Assembly: GCA_003670825.1 (NCBI GenBank)
Contig: QWQL01000032.1
Coordinates: 1-9,485, forward strand
Reading direction: 5' to 3'
Length of the DNA: 9,485 bases
Origin: Planctomycetota bacterium
GTDB taxonomy: Bacteria > Planctomycetota > Planctomycetia > Pirellulales > UBA1268
The notes below the pieces were generated by a model. The model was not told where the DNA came from. It saw only the letters and a list, made by a program, of their open reading frames with translations, and did not search any database. Of this stretch, positions 1 through 6,957 are shown one piece after another (position 1 is the first letter of the stretch; every line of letters starts with the position of its first letter). A program made the translations under genes and the position numbers.

Positions 1-1695
1 GCGAGCAACTATCTCGCGGGCGACATCGCCAAGGAACTCACCGACGGCGCGCCCGGATTTGGCAAGGGCTCGATCCAGCTGCTCAAGAACCACGGCACCT
101 ACCAGCAGGACGACCGCGAGACCCGCAAGAAGTCGGCCGACGGTAAGAAGAGCGAGCGGCAGGTCTCGTTCATGATCCGCACCTGCGTGCCCGGCGGGAA
201 GCTGACGGCCGCGCAACTGCTCTCGGCGCTGGATCTGGGCGACGAGGTGGGCAACGGCACGATCCGGCTCACCACCCGGCAGGCGATCCAGCACCACGGG
301 GTGGTGAAGGGGGATCTCAAGCCCTTCATGCGGCGGATTCACGACGTCCAGATGTCCTCGCTTGCCGGATGCGGCGACGTCGAGCGAAACATCATGTGCT
401 GCCCGGCCCCGATCCACGGCAACCCGGTCCGCGACGAGATGCAGGCCAAGGTCGACGAACTCGCGAAGCACCTGGCGCCGCGGACGCGGGCCTACTACGA
501 GATCTGGCTGACCGATCCTGACACGGGTGAAAAGACACTCGCCGGGGGCACCTCAGGCGAGAAGGATGTGGAGCCGATCTACGGCCCGACCTACCTGCCG
601 CGGAAGTTCAAGACGGCCTTCGCACTCCCTGAAGACAACTGCACCGACATCTACGCCAACGACCTCGGCTTCCTCGTCGTCCACGAAGGGGGAAAGATCC
701 TCGGCTATAACGTGCTCGCCGGCGGCGGGATGGGCGTGACGCCGAGTGCCGCCAAGACCTTTCCTGCCCTCGGCAAGCGGCTCGGCTTCGTACCCCCGGA
801 AGACGTCTGCGGGATCGCCGAGGCGATCATCAAGGTGCAGCGGGACTACGGCAACCGCACCGACCGCAAGACCGCGCGGCTCAAGTACACGATCCACACC
901 ATGGGCCTCGACGCCTTCCGTGCGAAGGTCGAGGAATACTTCGGCAAGCCACTGGCCCCATGCCATCCGGCCGACGTTCACGGCTTCGACGACCACATCG
1001 GCTGGTTCGAGCAGGGAGATGGAAAGTATTTCTATGGGCTCAATATCGAAAACGGCCGGGTGCACGACACCGGCGACTTCCGGCTGAAGACGGCGCTGCG
1101 GCGGATCCTCCACGACCTCAAGCCGGGCGTGCGGACCACCGCCCACCAGAGCCTCCTGTTCACCGACCTGGGCATCACCGACCGAGAGCGGATCGCGAAG
1201 ATCCTCCACGACCACGGCGTGAAGACCTCGGAGGAGATCTCAACCTTGCGCCGCTGGAGCATGGCCTGCGTCGCCCTGCCCACCTGCGGCCTCGCCGTGG
1301 CGGAGAGCGAGCGGGTGCTCCCTGGCCTGATCGATTCGCTCGAGCCGGAGGTCGCACGACTCGGCCTGTCGCACGACGCCTTCACGCTGCGGATGACCGG
1401 CTGCCCCAACGCCTGCGCCCGCCCCTACAACTCCGACATCGGCATCGTCGGCCGCACCCTCGGCAAGTACACGATCTTCCTCGGCGGCCGCCTGCTCGGC
1501 GACCGGCTCAACGAGCAGTACAAGGACGTCGTCCCCTTCGACGATCTCTCCAAGGAGATCACGGCCGTACTCGCCTGCTACAAGGCGGAGCGGAAAGCGG
1601 GTGAGACGCTCGGCGACTTCTGCCACCGGAAGGGCATGGATGGCGTCCGCACCTGGGCCAACCAGTGGCTGGCCGGCAGCCGTGGCCATGGCTGA
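1..1695 (+). CDS. Assimilatory sulfite reductase hemoprotein (siroheme/4Fe-4S), 5'-truncated
   Basis: Catalyses the six-electron reduction of sulfite to sulfide in cytoplasmic sulfate assimilation. The frame is open from the first base, giving 564 codons, and stops with TGA at 1693-1695. The ATG at 172 is internal because homologous-looking sequence precedes it. The family's two cysteine pairs for the 4Fe-4S/siroheme centre are present: C423 and C429 in ACVALPTC, and C468 and C472 in TGCPNACARPY. Upstream, the sulfite-contacting basic residues sit in recognisable motifs: RLTTRQ (R93), GDVERN (R129) and LPRKFK (K202, K204). E. coli CysI is 570 residues with its cysteines at 434-483, so perhaps 10-30 residues are missing. 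The RPYNSDIGIVG context favours sulfite over nitrite reductase. The electron donor, ferredoxin or an NADPH flavoprotein, cannot be told from this fragment, so no symbol is given. It converges on the acetyltransferase gene. Confidence 0.93.
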   Translation, partial: ASNYLAGDIAKELTDGAPGFGKGSIQLLKNHGTYQQDDRETRKKSADGKKSERQVSFMIRTCVPGGKLTAAQLLSALDLGDEVGNGTIRLTTRQAIQHHGVVKGDLKPFMRRIHDVQMSSLAGCGDVERNIMCCPAPIHGNPVRDEMQAKVDELAKHLAPRTRAYYEIWLTDPDTGEKTLAGGTSGEKDVEPIYGPTYLPRKFKTAFALPEDNCTDIYANDLGFLVVHEGGKILGYNVLAGGGMGVTPSAAKTFPALGKRLGFVPPEDVCGIAEAIIKVQRDYGNRTDRKTARLKYTIHTMGLDAFRAKVEEYFGKPLAPCHPADVHGFDDHIGWFEQGDGKYFYGLNIENGRVHDTGDFRLKTALRRILHDLKPGVRTTAHQSLLFTDLGITDRERIAKILHDHGVKTSEEISTLRRWSMACVALPTCGLAVAESERVLPGLIDSLEPEVARLGLSHDAFTLRMTGCPNACARPYNSDIGIVGRTLGKYTIFLGGRLLGDRLNEQYKDVVPFDDLSKEITAVLACYKAERKAGETLGDFCHRKGMDGVRTWANQWLAGSRGHG

Positions 1696-1719
1696 CCTCC
1701 GGCCAGCGCGACGCGAGCG

Positions 1720-1753
1720 GCGGGAGACCTGACCCGCATGGTCCCCCGGGACC
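1720..1753. terminator. Stem-loops between convergent genes, possible terminator
   Basis: The 65-base convergent junction (1696-1760) holds two small inverted repeats. The first is GCGGG/CCCGC at 1720-1737 with an 8-base loop. The second is a perfect GGTCCC-CC-GGGACC at 1740-1753; its 2-base loop is too tight, so the inner pair would open. Neither has a T-tract on either strand, so this is not a classical intrinsic terminator. The position between two gene ends is the main support. Confidence 0.3.
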
Positions 1754-1760
1754 CGCTGAC

Positions 1761-3488
1761 TCACGCCGGCAGGTCGTCCCACATTGGGCACCAGAGCGGC
1801 GTTCGCGGAAAGAGCTGGGCGGCGAGCTTCTGCGCCATCTGCGTCGAGGGCTCCATTCGGCCCGCAGCCACCGCCTCGGCGGGATCGCACTGTCCCAACA
1901 GCAACCGGGCCAGTTCGTCGTCGGAGAGCCGCAGGTAGCTGCGGCCCACGCGGCCCGGATGGACCGTTGCCTCACGCGGCTCCTTGCCGTCGGCCACGAT
2001 GATCGACCCTCGAAACGACGGAGCATCGAGGCCCAGTTCCAATGTCTCCTTGACCTCCGATGCGGCCACGCGGGCCGCCACCTGAGGGGCCACCGCCGTG
2101 AGCAGGTCGAGGGGCTTGAAGACCTTCGCGACCACCATCCGATCGCCCGACTGCACGAGGCTGCCGTCGCCGGCTACGGCCTCGTGGAGCGGATCGGCGG
2201 CGCTGGATTCGTAGACGATCTCCTGCCGGTCATTCTCGATCGCTTCGGCACAAACGCGGGCCAGGATGTCTCGCTCGAGGCCGGCGAACTCGGGGTCGGC
2301 CATGATCTCGAGCACGCGGTTGCCCGACTGGATGGCGTAGCCCACGATCCGAGCGCTCGATTCGTGGAGCTCGTAGCGGTCCTGGCCGACGAGGGCCACG
2401 AGGATCGAGTCGAACGCGCCACGGCTGACGAGCCAGCGGCAGTAGTTCTCGCTGCGATCGAGCGGACCGACGAACCGCGAAGCATTCTGCTGGTAGATCC
2501 GCATGATCGCCGGCAGCTCGACGTGCCGCCACTGCCGCATGGTCACCGTCTCACCGCCCCGCTGACCGCCCTCGAGGAGCCGCGCGAGGATGTCGGTCGG
2601 ACGCCCCGGGGTCGCACAGTCGCGGCCCAGCACGCTCCAGCCGAGTTCGTGGAACGACGTCGCGATCCGGGTCCGTGAGAACGCCACCACGGCACCTGAC
2701 TGCCGCATCCGATCTTCCGCGGAGCGGACGAGCCGCTGGCCGTGGCCGGCACCGCGGCACTCGGGCAGCACGGCGACGCGATCGATGACGGCGCCGCGAA
2801 TCACCGCATCCCCCACCAGCAGGTCGCGGGGCACGATCTCGACGTGGCCGACGATGCGACCCGCGAGCCGGGCCACCAGCCGATTGGCGGAGTCGTGCTC
2901 CGGGTGATCGACGGCCGCGTGAAACTCTGCCCGCGACGGCGGCGTGGGCAGGCCGGAAAGGAGTTGCAGGATCTCGCTCTGATCGCCGGCCCGGGCCGGC
3001 GCCACCTGGCACTCTTCGAGCATCCAGGCCGGGGGCTTCAGCGGCAGGACGGGATGATGGGGCACATGGTGAATCGCCGGCCTTTTCACGGCCGGGCGAC
3101 GGCTGACCACGGTGCCCGACGGACGGATTTCCAGGGTCTCAACAGCGGTCGTGACGGCCGCAGCCCGGGCCGGTGCGGCCTTCGCCGCGGTGGCTCGCTC
3201 GGTGCCGGCGGCAAGCTTGACCGCGGCGGCCTTGGCCGGCGGGGCGGCCTTGCGGCCCTCGGTCCGCACCGCAACACCTGCGGCAGCGCTGATCTTCAGG
3301 CGGCTCTGCTTCTTCCGGCGGGCCGGGGCTGCCGTCGCCACCTGGTCACGCGCTGTTGAGCGCGCTGCCGAGCGCGATACCGAACGCGATGCCAACCGGG
3401 GAGCTGTCTGGATTCCTCGCCGAGGAAACCCTGCACCCCGCGAGATCACCGCAGAACGCCTTCTCGGGAAACGATCCACCCGATGCAT
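1761..3488 (-). CDS. Double-GNAT (Eis-like) N-acetyltransferase with SCP2-like C-terminus and basic N-terminal tail
   Basis: Predicted acetyl-CoA-dependent N-acetyltransferase of 575 residues; substrate unknown. Residues about 158-310 form the first GNAT domain, with the acetyl-CoA loop in LPECRGAGHG (241-250). Residues about 311-455 look like a second, degenerate GNAT. Residues about 457-560 resemble the sterol-carrier-like C-terminal domain of the Eis family, a GNAT-GNAT-SCP2 order known from mycobacterial Eis. Residues 1-155 are unusual: rich in Ala, Arg and Lys with few acidic residues, ending in a His/Pro stretch, like a histone H1-type tail. The ATG at 3488 has a near-ideal AGGAGG four bases upstream, while the internal Met156 has no Shine-Dalgarno, so the long form is favoured. 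It is last in the minus-strand block, 50 bases after the preceding gene. Family assignment is by motif recognition; the tail's role is unknown. Confidence 0.82.
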   Translation of the reverse strand: MHRVDRFPRRRSAVISRGAGFPRRGIQTAPRLASRSVSRSAARSTARDQVATAAPARRKKQSRLKISAAAGVAVRTEGRKAAPPAKAAAVKLAAGTERATAAKAAPARAAAVTTAVETLEIRPSGTVVSRRPAVKRPAIHHVPHHPVLPLKPPAWMLEECQVAPARAGDQSEILQLLSGLPTPPSRAEFHAAVDHPEHDSANRLVARLAGRIVGHVEIVPRDLLVGDAVIRGAVIDRVAVLPECRGAGHGQRLVRSAEDRMRQSGAVVAFSRTRIATSFHELGWSVLGRDCATPGRPTDILARLLEGGQRGGETVTMRQWRHVELPAIMRIYQQNASRFVGPLDRSENYCRWLVSRGAFDSILVALVGQDRYELHESSARIVGYAIQSGNRVLEIMADPEFAGLERDILARVCAEAIENDRQEIVYESSAADPLHEAVAGDGSLVQSGDRMVVAKVFKPLDLLTAVAPQVAARVAASEVKETLELGLDAPSFRGSIIVADGKEPREATVHPGRVGRSYLRLSDDELARLLLGQCDPAEAVAAGRMEPSTQMAQKLAAQLFPRTPLWCPMWDDLPA

Positions 3489-3500
3489 GATGCCTCCTTT
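3489..3500 (-). promoter_or_regulatory. Strong Shine-Dalgarno fixing the long acetyltransferase start
   Basis: On the minus strand the bases before the ATG at 3488 read AAAGGAGGCATC, an almost full anti-16S match with 4 bases of spacing. It is the best ribosome site in the minus-strand block. It is the main reason to accept the basic 155-residue tail as translated rather than starting at internal Met156. Confidence 0.8.
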
Positions 3501-3514
3501 CCCTGGAGCAACTT

Positions 3515-3535
3515 AAAACCAGTCCGTTGGCGGAC
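3515..3535 (-). terminator. Weak intrinsic-terminator-like hairpin between two co-directional genes
   Basis: On the minus strand a perfect GTCCG-CCAA-CGGAC hairpin (3535-3522) is followed by TGG and then TTTT (3518-3515). It lies between the stop of the BshC-like gene (3539) and the ribosome site of the acetyltransferase. The stem is only 5 bp and the T-run is short and offset, so at most it would partially uncouple the last gene of the block. Confidence 0.4.
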
Positions 3536-3538
3536 AAT

Positions 3539-5218
3539 CTATGCCGGTCCTGCACCGTTTTCCAGTAGCAGGAATGTTTTCACCATGTTTTCCGGGAAAA
3601 GACACCATGCATGGTCTCGCGCTCGTAGGACTGTGCGGGCCTTGACGGCCTCGGCGAACCGCACGCTGCGACCCTCCGTTGCTGCACGCTCGCCATCAAG
3701 CAATGCCGCGAGTTGCACGTTGATGGAGCGGATCTCCCGGCACCGCCGTGCCGATAGCGTCAGCGTGGGGTGGGTGTCGATCCATCGTCGCTTCGCCGCT
3801 ATCAGTTCGCGAACCTGCTCCGACGCCGCGGCGGGAGCGGCGAGGTGTCGCTCCGGATGAAATCGGATGTCACGAACCAGTGCCTGTGCCGCCGCCAGGC
3901 CGGCTGCCGGATCGTCCCGCTCCAGTTCCGGAAATACACCCTCCAGGGGCAGCCGCAGCGTGCCCGACACCACCGCATGCCGCGGGGGATCGGAGCCGAC
4001 GAGCCGGCGGACGATCTCGTCGGTGATGCCGTCGTAGGCGGCACCGCCGATCCCGTGCACGAAGACATCGGCCAGCAGCAGCCGGGCGATCAGCGTGGTC
4101 ACGATCGCCCGCGGCCGCAGCCGCACCGCATGCTCCTCCATTCGCGAGAGGGCGTCGATCCATTTCGACGGCGACGTGTCGGCCGCGATTGGCAGTTCGA
4201 CCCGGAGCGTCTCCATGTCGGAGAGCACGAGCATTCCGGGCGTCGAGGTGTTGGCGAACACGCGCCGGCGCCGGAGGTCATCCCGCGACCACATCCACCA
4301 CGGCAGTTCGATCCATTCGCCGTCGGAATCATGCCGTACGAGCAGGTCGGGCATCGGCCGACCGCGGCCGCGCACCCGCCGCTCGCGGCGGTAGATCGCC
4401 AGTGCGTCGTTGTAGGCCTCGTGCAACTTCCGCGCGTGCGCGAGCAGCCAGCCGACGAACACCATCACCGTCGGCAGCCGCACCATCTCGCTCACCGGCA
4501 GCTCCAACGTCTCCAGGCCAAACCGCTCCTCCAGCATGTGCCGCGCCTGGGCGAGGCCGAGGCCGAGCCTGTGGCTCGCGCGGGCCCGCTCGACAGCGAG
4601 CGGCCACCAGCGACGAAGGATCGGCCGCGGCACGAGCGGCTCGAGGAGGTCAGAGGCACGGTCGCCGAACGTGGCGACGCAGTCGGCATCAACGACCGGT
4701 CGCTCCTCCCAGGCCGACTCTCCGGAGAAGGCGTCGAACGGCACCTCTTCCGTGCGGGCCGATGCGGGCGTGCCCACCGGCACCGGCACCGTCACCCGGC
4801 CACAGCGATCGGTGTCGACCACGAGGTTGATCGCGGTCCCCCCCACCTGCCGCGCATAGGCATCGAGGGCTGAGTTTTTGAGCCAGACACCTGGATGAAA
4901 CAGCTCGGGCTGGTGCCCGCCCACAATGATCGGCCGAGCAATCCAGTCGGCGACGTCGGCGGGCCGCGTCACATCGCGATAGTGGCCCGTGTATTCGGCC
5001 GCCACCATCAGCACCTCGCGGCGGGTCGCGGCCACCAGCTCCCAGAGCCGCATGTCGCCGATCCGTACGTCGAGGGCCGCCCGCAGCAGGCGGTTGTTGT
5101 CGACCAGGGCCTCGATCGAACCGCTCCCCGGACCGGGCACGACGGGGGGATCAAGCAGCCTGGCGCCCGAGGGTTCGGGCGATGCGTAGGTACGGCGCGA
5201 CGGAGGCATTGCCGGCAA
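3539..5218 (-). CDS. Conserved-looking protein of unknown function, remotely BshC-like
   Basis: I do not recognise an established function for this 559-residue soluble protein. No signal peptide or membrane segment is evident. Three segments are laid out like BshC, the cysteine-adding ligase of bacillithiol synthesis. First comes a GGHQPELFHPG-VWLKN segment (100-114), then a NLVVDTD strand with acidic residues (131-137). A hydrophobic RPRAIVTTLIARLLL-ADVFVHGIGG segment (368-392) follows late in the chain. The C-terminus carries a coiled-coil-prone stretch (about 465-510) and a FPENMVK motif (541-547). The resemblance is from memory of the family pattern and is weak. The start is uncertain: TTG at 5218 has GAGG about six bases upstream, while ATG at 5209 (three codons in) has no clear ribosome site. 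It lies 44 bases after the glycosyltransferase and is probably co-transcribed with it. Confidence 0.75.
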   Translation of the reverse strand: MPAMPPSRRTYASPEPSGARLLDPPVVPGPGSGSIEALVDNNRLLRAALDVRIGDMRLWELVAATRREVLMVAAEYTGHYRDVTRPADVADWIARPIIVGGHQPELFHPGVWLKNSALDAYARQVGGTAINLVVDTDRCGRVTVPVPVGTPASARTEEVPFDAFSGESAWEERPVVDADCVATFGDRASDLLEPLVPRPILRRWWPLAVERARASHRLGLGLAQARHMLEERFGLETLELPVSEMVRLPTVMVFVGWLLAHARKLHEAYNDALAIYRRERRVRGRGRPMPDLLVRHDSDGEWIELPWWMWSRDDLRRRRVFANTSTPGMLVLSDMETLRVELPIAADTSPSKWIDALSRMEEHAVRLRPRAIVTTLIARLLLADVFVHGIGGAAYDGITDEIVRRLVGSDPPRHAVVSGTLRLPLEGVFPELERDDPAAGLAAAQALVRDIRFHPERHLAAPAAASEQVRELIAAKRRWIDTHPTLTLSARRCREIRSINVQLAALLDGERAATEGRSVRFAEAVKARTVLRARDHAWCLFPENMVKTFLLLENGAGPA

Positions 5219-5262
5219 AGAAGCCCTCGAACGGACGACGTCTCACCAGCGGAAGACCCGCC

Positions 5263-6012
5263 TCACAGCGAGGCGCCGTGCCCCCCGGCCGCCATGGTGA
5301 CAGCCGCTTCGGCCCGATCGAGAACGCAACGATAGTAGGCCAGACGGGTCCCCGCATCGTCCAGAGCACCCCCGAAACTCCGCGCCAGATCCAGATAAAC
5401 CAGCGGCACGGCCAGTTCGACGATCGCCAGGCCCGCCGCGGCCGCCTGCACCCACACCTCCAGCGGCATGGCGTAGCCGGTTTCGGTGACGTGCAGTTTC
5501 TCCAACGCCCGCCGCGAGTAGGCCTTGAACCCGCAGAAGGCATCGGTGAGGTGCAGCCCCAGCCGCCCGTTGATCTCGGCGGTGATCTGGGAGTTGATCT
5601 GCCGCCGGGCGACCGGAGGAGCGGTGTCGCCGGGGAACCGACGAAGGTACCGGCTGCCACTGACCACATCCGCCGGAACCGTGGCATCAGCGGCGGCCGC
5701 GATGAACTCGGGAATCAGCCCCGGCTGGTGCTGGCCATCGCAGTCGATGGTCACCAGGCCATCCCACGGGCCCGCGAGGGTCTCGCGAAACGCCGTGGCC
5801 AGCGCGGCGCCGTAGCCGGCATTGATGGCATGGCTGACGACGCGGACATCCCCCCGGGAGGCGACGCGGGCCGCAAGCCGCTCGGCGGTGCCGTCGGTCG
5901 AGCCGTCGTCGACCACGAGCACGTCGGCGGTGTGCTTGAGCACCTCGTCGAGCACGCCATCGACGTGGGCGGCTTCGTTGTAGACAGGAAGCGCCGTCAG
6001 AAATCGGGGCAT
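5263..6012 (-). CDS. Family 2 glycosyltransferase, dolichyl-phosphate-mannose-synthase-like
   Basis: Predicted to transfer a sugar from a nucleotide-sugar donor to a lipid or other acceptor at the cytoplasmic membrane face. The 249 residues have the GT-A features of GT2 enzymes: ALPVYNE at the start (7-13), VVDDGSTDGT (33-42), INAGYGAAL (63-71) and the metal-binding DCD of TIDCDGQHQPG (88-98). TDAFCGFKAYSR (156-167) matches the polyprenol-phosphate glycosyltransferase pattern. There is no C-terminal membrane segment, so it is of the single-domain, DPM1-like type. The start at ATG 6012 is preferred: AGGA lies about seven bases upstream and the conserved strand begins three residues in. A GTG at 6048 would add 12 unconserved-looking residues with a G-run directly against the codon. 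Donor and acceptor cannot be deduced. It follows the NIF3-family gene by 90 bases. Confidence 0.88.
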   Translation of the reverse strand: MPRFLTALPVYNEAAHVDGVLDEVLKHTADVLVVDDGSTDGTAERLAARVASRGDVRVVSHAINAGYGAALATAFRETLAGPWDGLVTIDCDGQHQPGLIPEFIAAAADATVPADVVSGSRYLRRFPGDTAPPVARRQINSQITAEINGRLGLHLTDAFCGFKAYSRRALEKLHVTETGYAMPLEVWVQAAAAGLAIVELAVPLVYLDLARSFGGALDDAGTRLAYYRCVLDRAEAAVTMAAGGHGASL

Positions 6013-6055
6013 GCGACGTCCTGTGGGGCTTGGGTGCAACGCAAACACTCCCCCA

Positions 6056-6083
6056 AGTGTAGCGCACGAAATCTGCGGGGCAA
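6056..6083 (-). promoter_or_regulatory. Candidate sigma-70 promoter for the glycosyltransferase
   Basis: On the minus strand TTGCCC (6083-6078) and TACACT (6061-6056) are separated by 16 bases, each matching four of six consensus positions. The predicted start would fall about 35-40 bases upstream of the ATG at 6012. This would let the glycosyltransferase and downstream genes be expressed independently of the NIF3-family gene. It is pattern-only evidence, and planctomycete promoter consensus is poorly known. Confidence 0.35.
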
Positions 6084-6102
6084 CGCTTGGGCAGCCCGAT
6101 GG

Positions 6103-6891
6103 TTAGAGCCAGCCCAGGGGATCGCGCTCGGCGCGACTCGCCCAGCACGAGAGGCCCGAAACGGCCCCAGCGAGCCGCTCGGCCAGCGTGTCCATCGAAA
6201 ATCGCTCGCTGGCATGATGTCCGACCGCCACCACCGCCAGGCCCGCCGCCACGGCCTCGATCGCCTGGTGGAGTTTGAGCTCTCCGGTGAACAGCGTGTC
6301 GCAGCCGCTGCGGATGACCTGATCGATACAGTCCCCGCCGGATCCACAGACGATGCCCACCTGGCCGGCAGGCCGCGACCGGTCGCCGGCAATCTGCACA
6401 TGCCCCACGCCGAGGGCCTCTGCCCCCCGGGCCGCCAGGTCGCCGACCGTCCACGCGTCGTCGGCCCTGCCACCGCGGCCGAAGCCGACGAGCGGCAGTT
6501 CGGTGTCGGGCTCGAGCGGAGACACGCCCGCGAGGCCCAGCCGGTGGGCGAGCTGGTCGTTGATGCCGCCCGCCGCCGAATCCCAGGCGGTGTGACTGCT
6601 CCAGATGCCCGCCCCCGCATGGATCAGGTCAAGGAGTGCTCTGCCCGGGCCGGTGGCGGTCGTGAGCCGGGACACGGGCCGGAAGGGCAGCGGATGGTGC
6701 GAGACGACAAGATCGACCCGCTCGCGGGCGGCCTCGGCGACAACCTCCGGCGTGATCGTCAGGCAGGTCATCACCCGCTCGAGCGACTCCCGCCGGGGCG
6801 TCACCAGCAGTCCAACCGCGTCCCAGTCGGCCGCGAGCCGCAAGGGGGCGAGGCTTTCCAGGGCGGCGGTGACGGCTGCAAGTGTCGCCAT
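6103..6891 (-). CDS. NIF3-family dinuclear-metal protein (YbgI-like)
   Basis: Member of the NIF3/YbgI family (often labelled GTP cyclohydrolase I type 2), small cytoplasmic proteins with a two-metal site and no settled physiological reaction. The 262 residues carry the expected motifs in order: ADWDAVGLL (21-29), VVSHHPLPF (62-70), SSHTAWDSAAGGIND (98-112), FTGELKLHQAIEA (201-213) and VGHHASERF (223-231). The metal ligands match the family pattern: H65, H66, D104, H225 and E229, with the usual four-residue spacing between the last two. The length is normal for the short form without a central PII-like insertion. The ATG at 6891 lacks a clear Shine-Dalgarno. The start is supported by the family's usual N-terminus, since the ADWDAVGL motif falls near residue 22. 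It heads the minus-strand block and is divergent from the TIM-barrel gene. Confidence 0.9.
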   Translation of the reverse strand: MATLAAVTAALESLAPLRLAADWDAVGLLVTPRRESLERVMTCLTITPEVVAEAARERVDLVVSHHPLPFRPVSRLTTATGPGRALLDLIHAGAGIWSSHTAWDSAAGGINDQLAHRLGLAGVSPLEPDTELPLVGFGRGGRADDAWTVGDLAARGAEALGVGHVQIAGDRSRPAGQVGIVCGSGGDCIDQVIRSGCDTLFTGELKLHQAIEAVAAGLAVVAVGHHASERFSMDTLAERLAGAVSGLSCWASRAERDPLGWL

Positions 6892-6898
6892 GCCGAGA

Positions 6899-6917
6899 GG
6901 ATACTATAGATAGTTCC
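6899..6917. promoter_or_regulatory. AT-rich near-palindrome in the divergent spacer, possible shared promoter/operator
   Basis: The 57-base spacer between the divergent NIF3 and TIM-barrel genes holds an AT-rich island in otherwise GC-rich sequence. ACTAT-AG-ATAGT (6903-6914) is a perfect 5-bp inverted repeat, extended imperfectly to GGA...TCC (6899-6917). On the minus strand TATAGT lies 11 bases before the ATG at 6891, which could be a -10 element for a very short leader. No convincing -35 is seen on either strand. Confidence 0.35.
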
Positions 6918-6957
6918 TCCGTCGCGATGCTTTCGCGCCGCGACCCTTGTGGATTCG

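Noticed and set aside
1..171. Starting the sulfite reductase at ATG 172
   Set aside because: The frame is open from base 1 and the upstream residues read as normal family sequence, so the gene is truncated by the window edge rather than starting at 172.
1665..2678. A 337-codon plus-strand frame opposite the acetyltransferase
   Set aside because: The minus strand encodes clear GNAT and SCP2-like motifs with a strong ribosome site; the plus frame shows no family signal and overlaps the sulfite reductase end.
3588..3600. TTTTCC-G-GGAAAA inverted repeat
   Set aside because: It lies within the coding end of the BshC-like gene (FPENMVK region) and has a one-base loop; probably incidental to codons.
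3770..4873. A 367-codon plus-strand frame opposite the BshC-like gene
   Set aside because: Composition is His/Arg/Pro-rich without motifs, while the minus frame has ordinary protein composition and fits the gene order.
6013..6048. GTG start at 6048 for the glycosyltransferase
   Set aside because: The G-run abuts the GTG with no spacing, and the 12 added residues precede the usual family start; ATG 6012 has a better-placed AGGA.
5182..6909. A 575-codon open frame on the plus strand across the NIF3 and glycosyltransferase genes
   Set aside because: It runs antisense to two well-recognised families; its product is Arg/Gly/His-rich with no domain, as expected from high-GC shadow frames.
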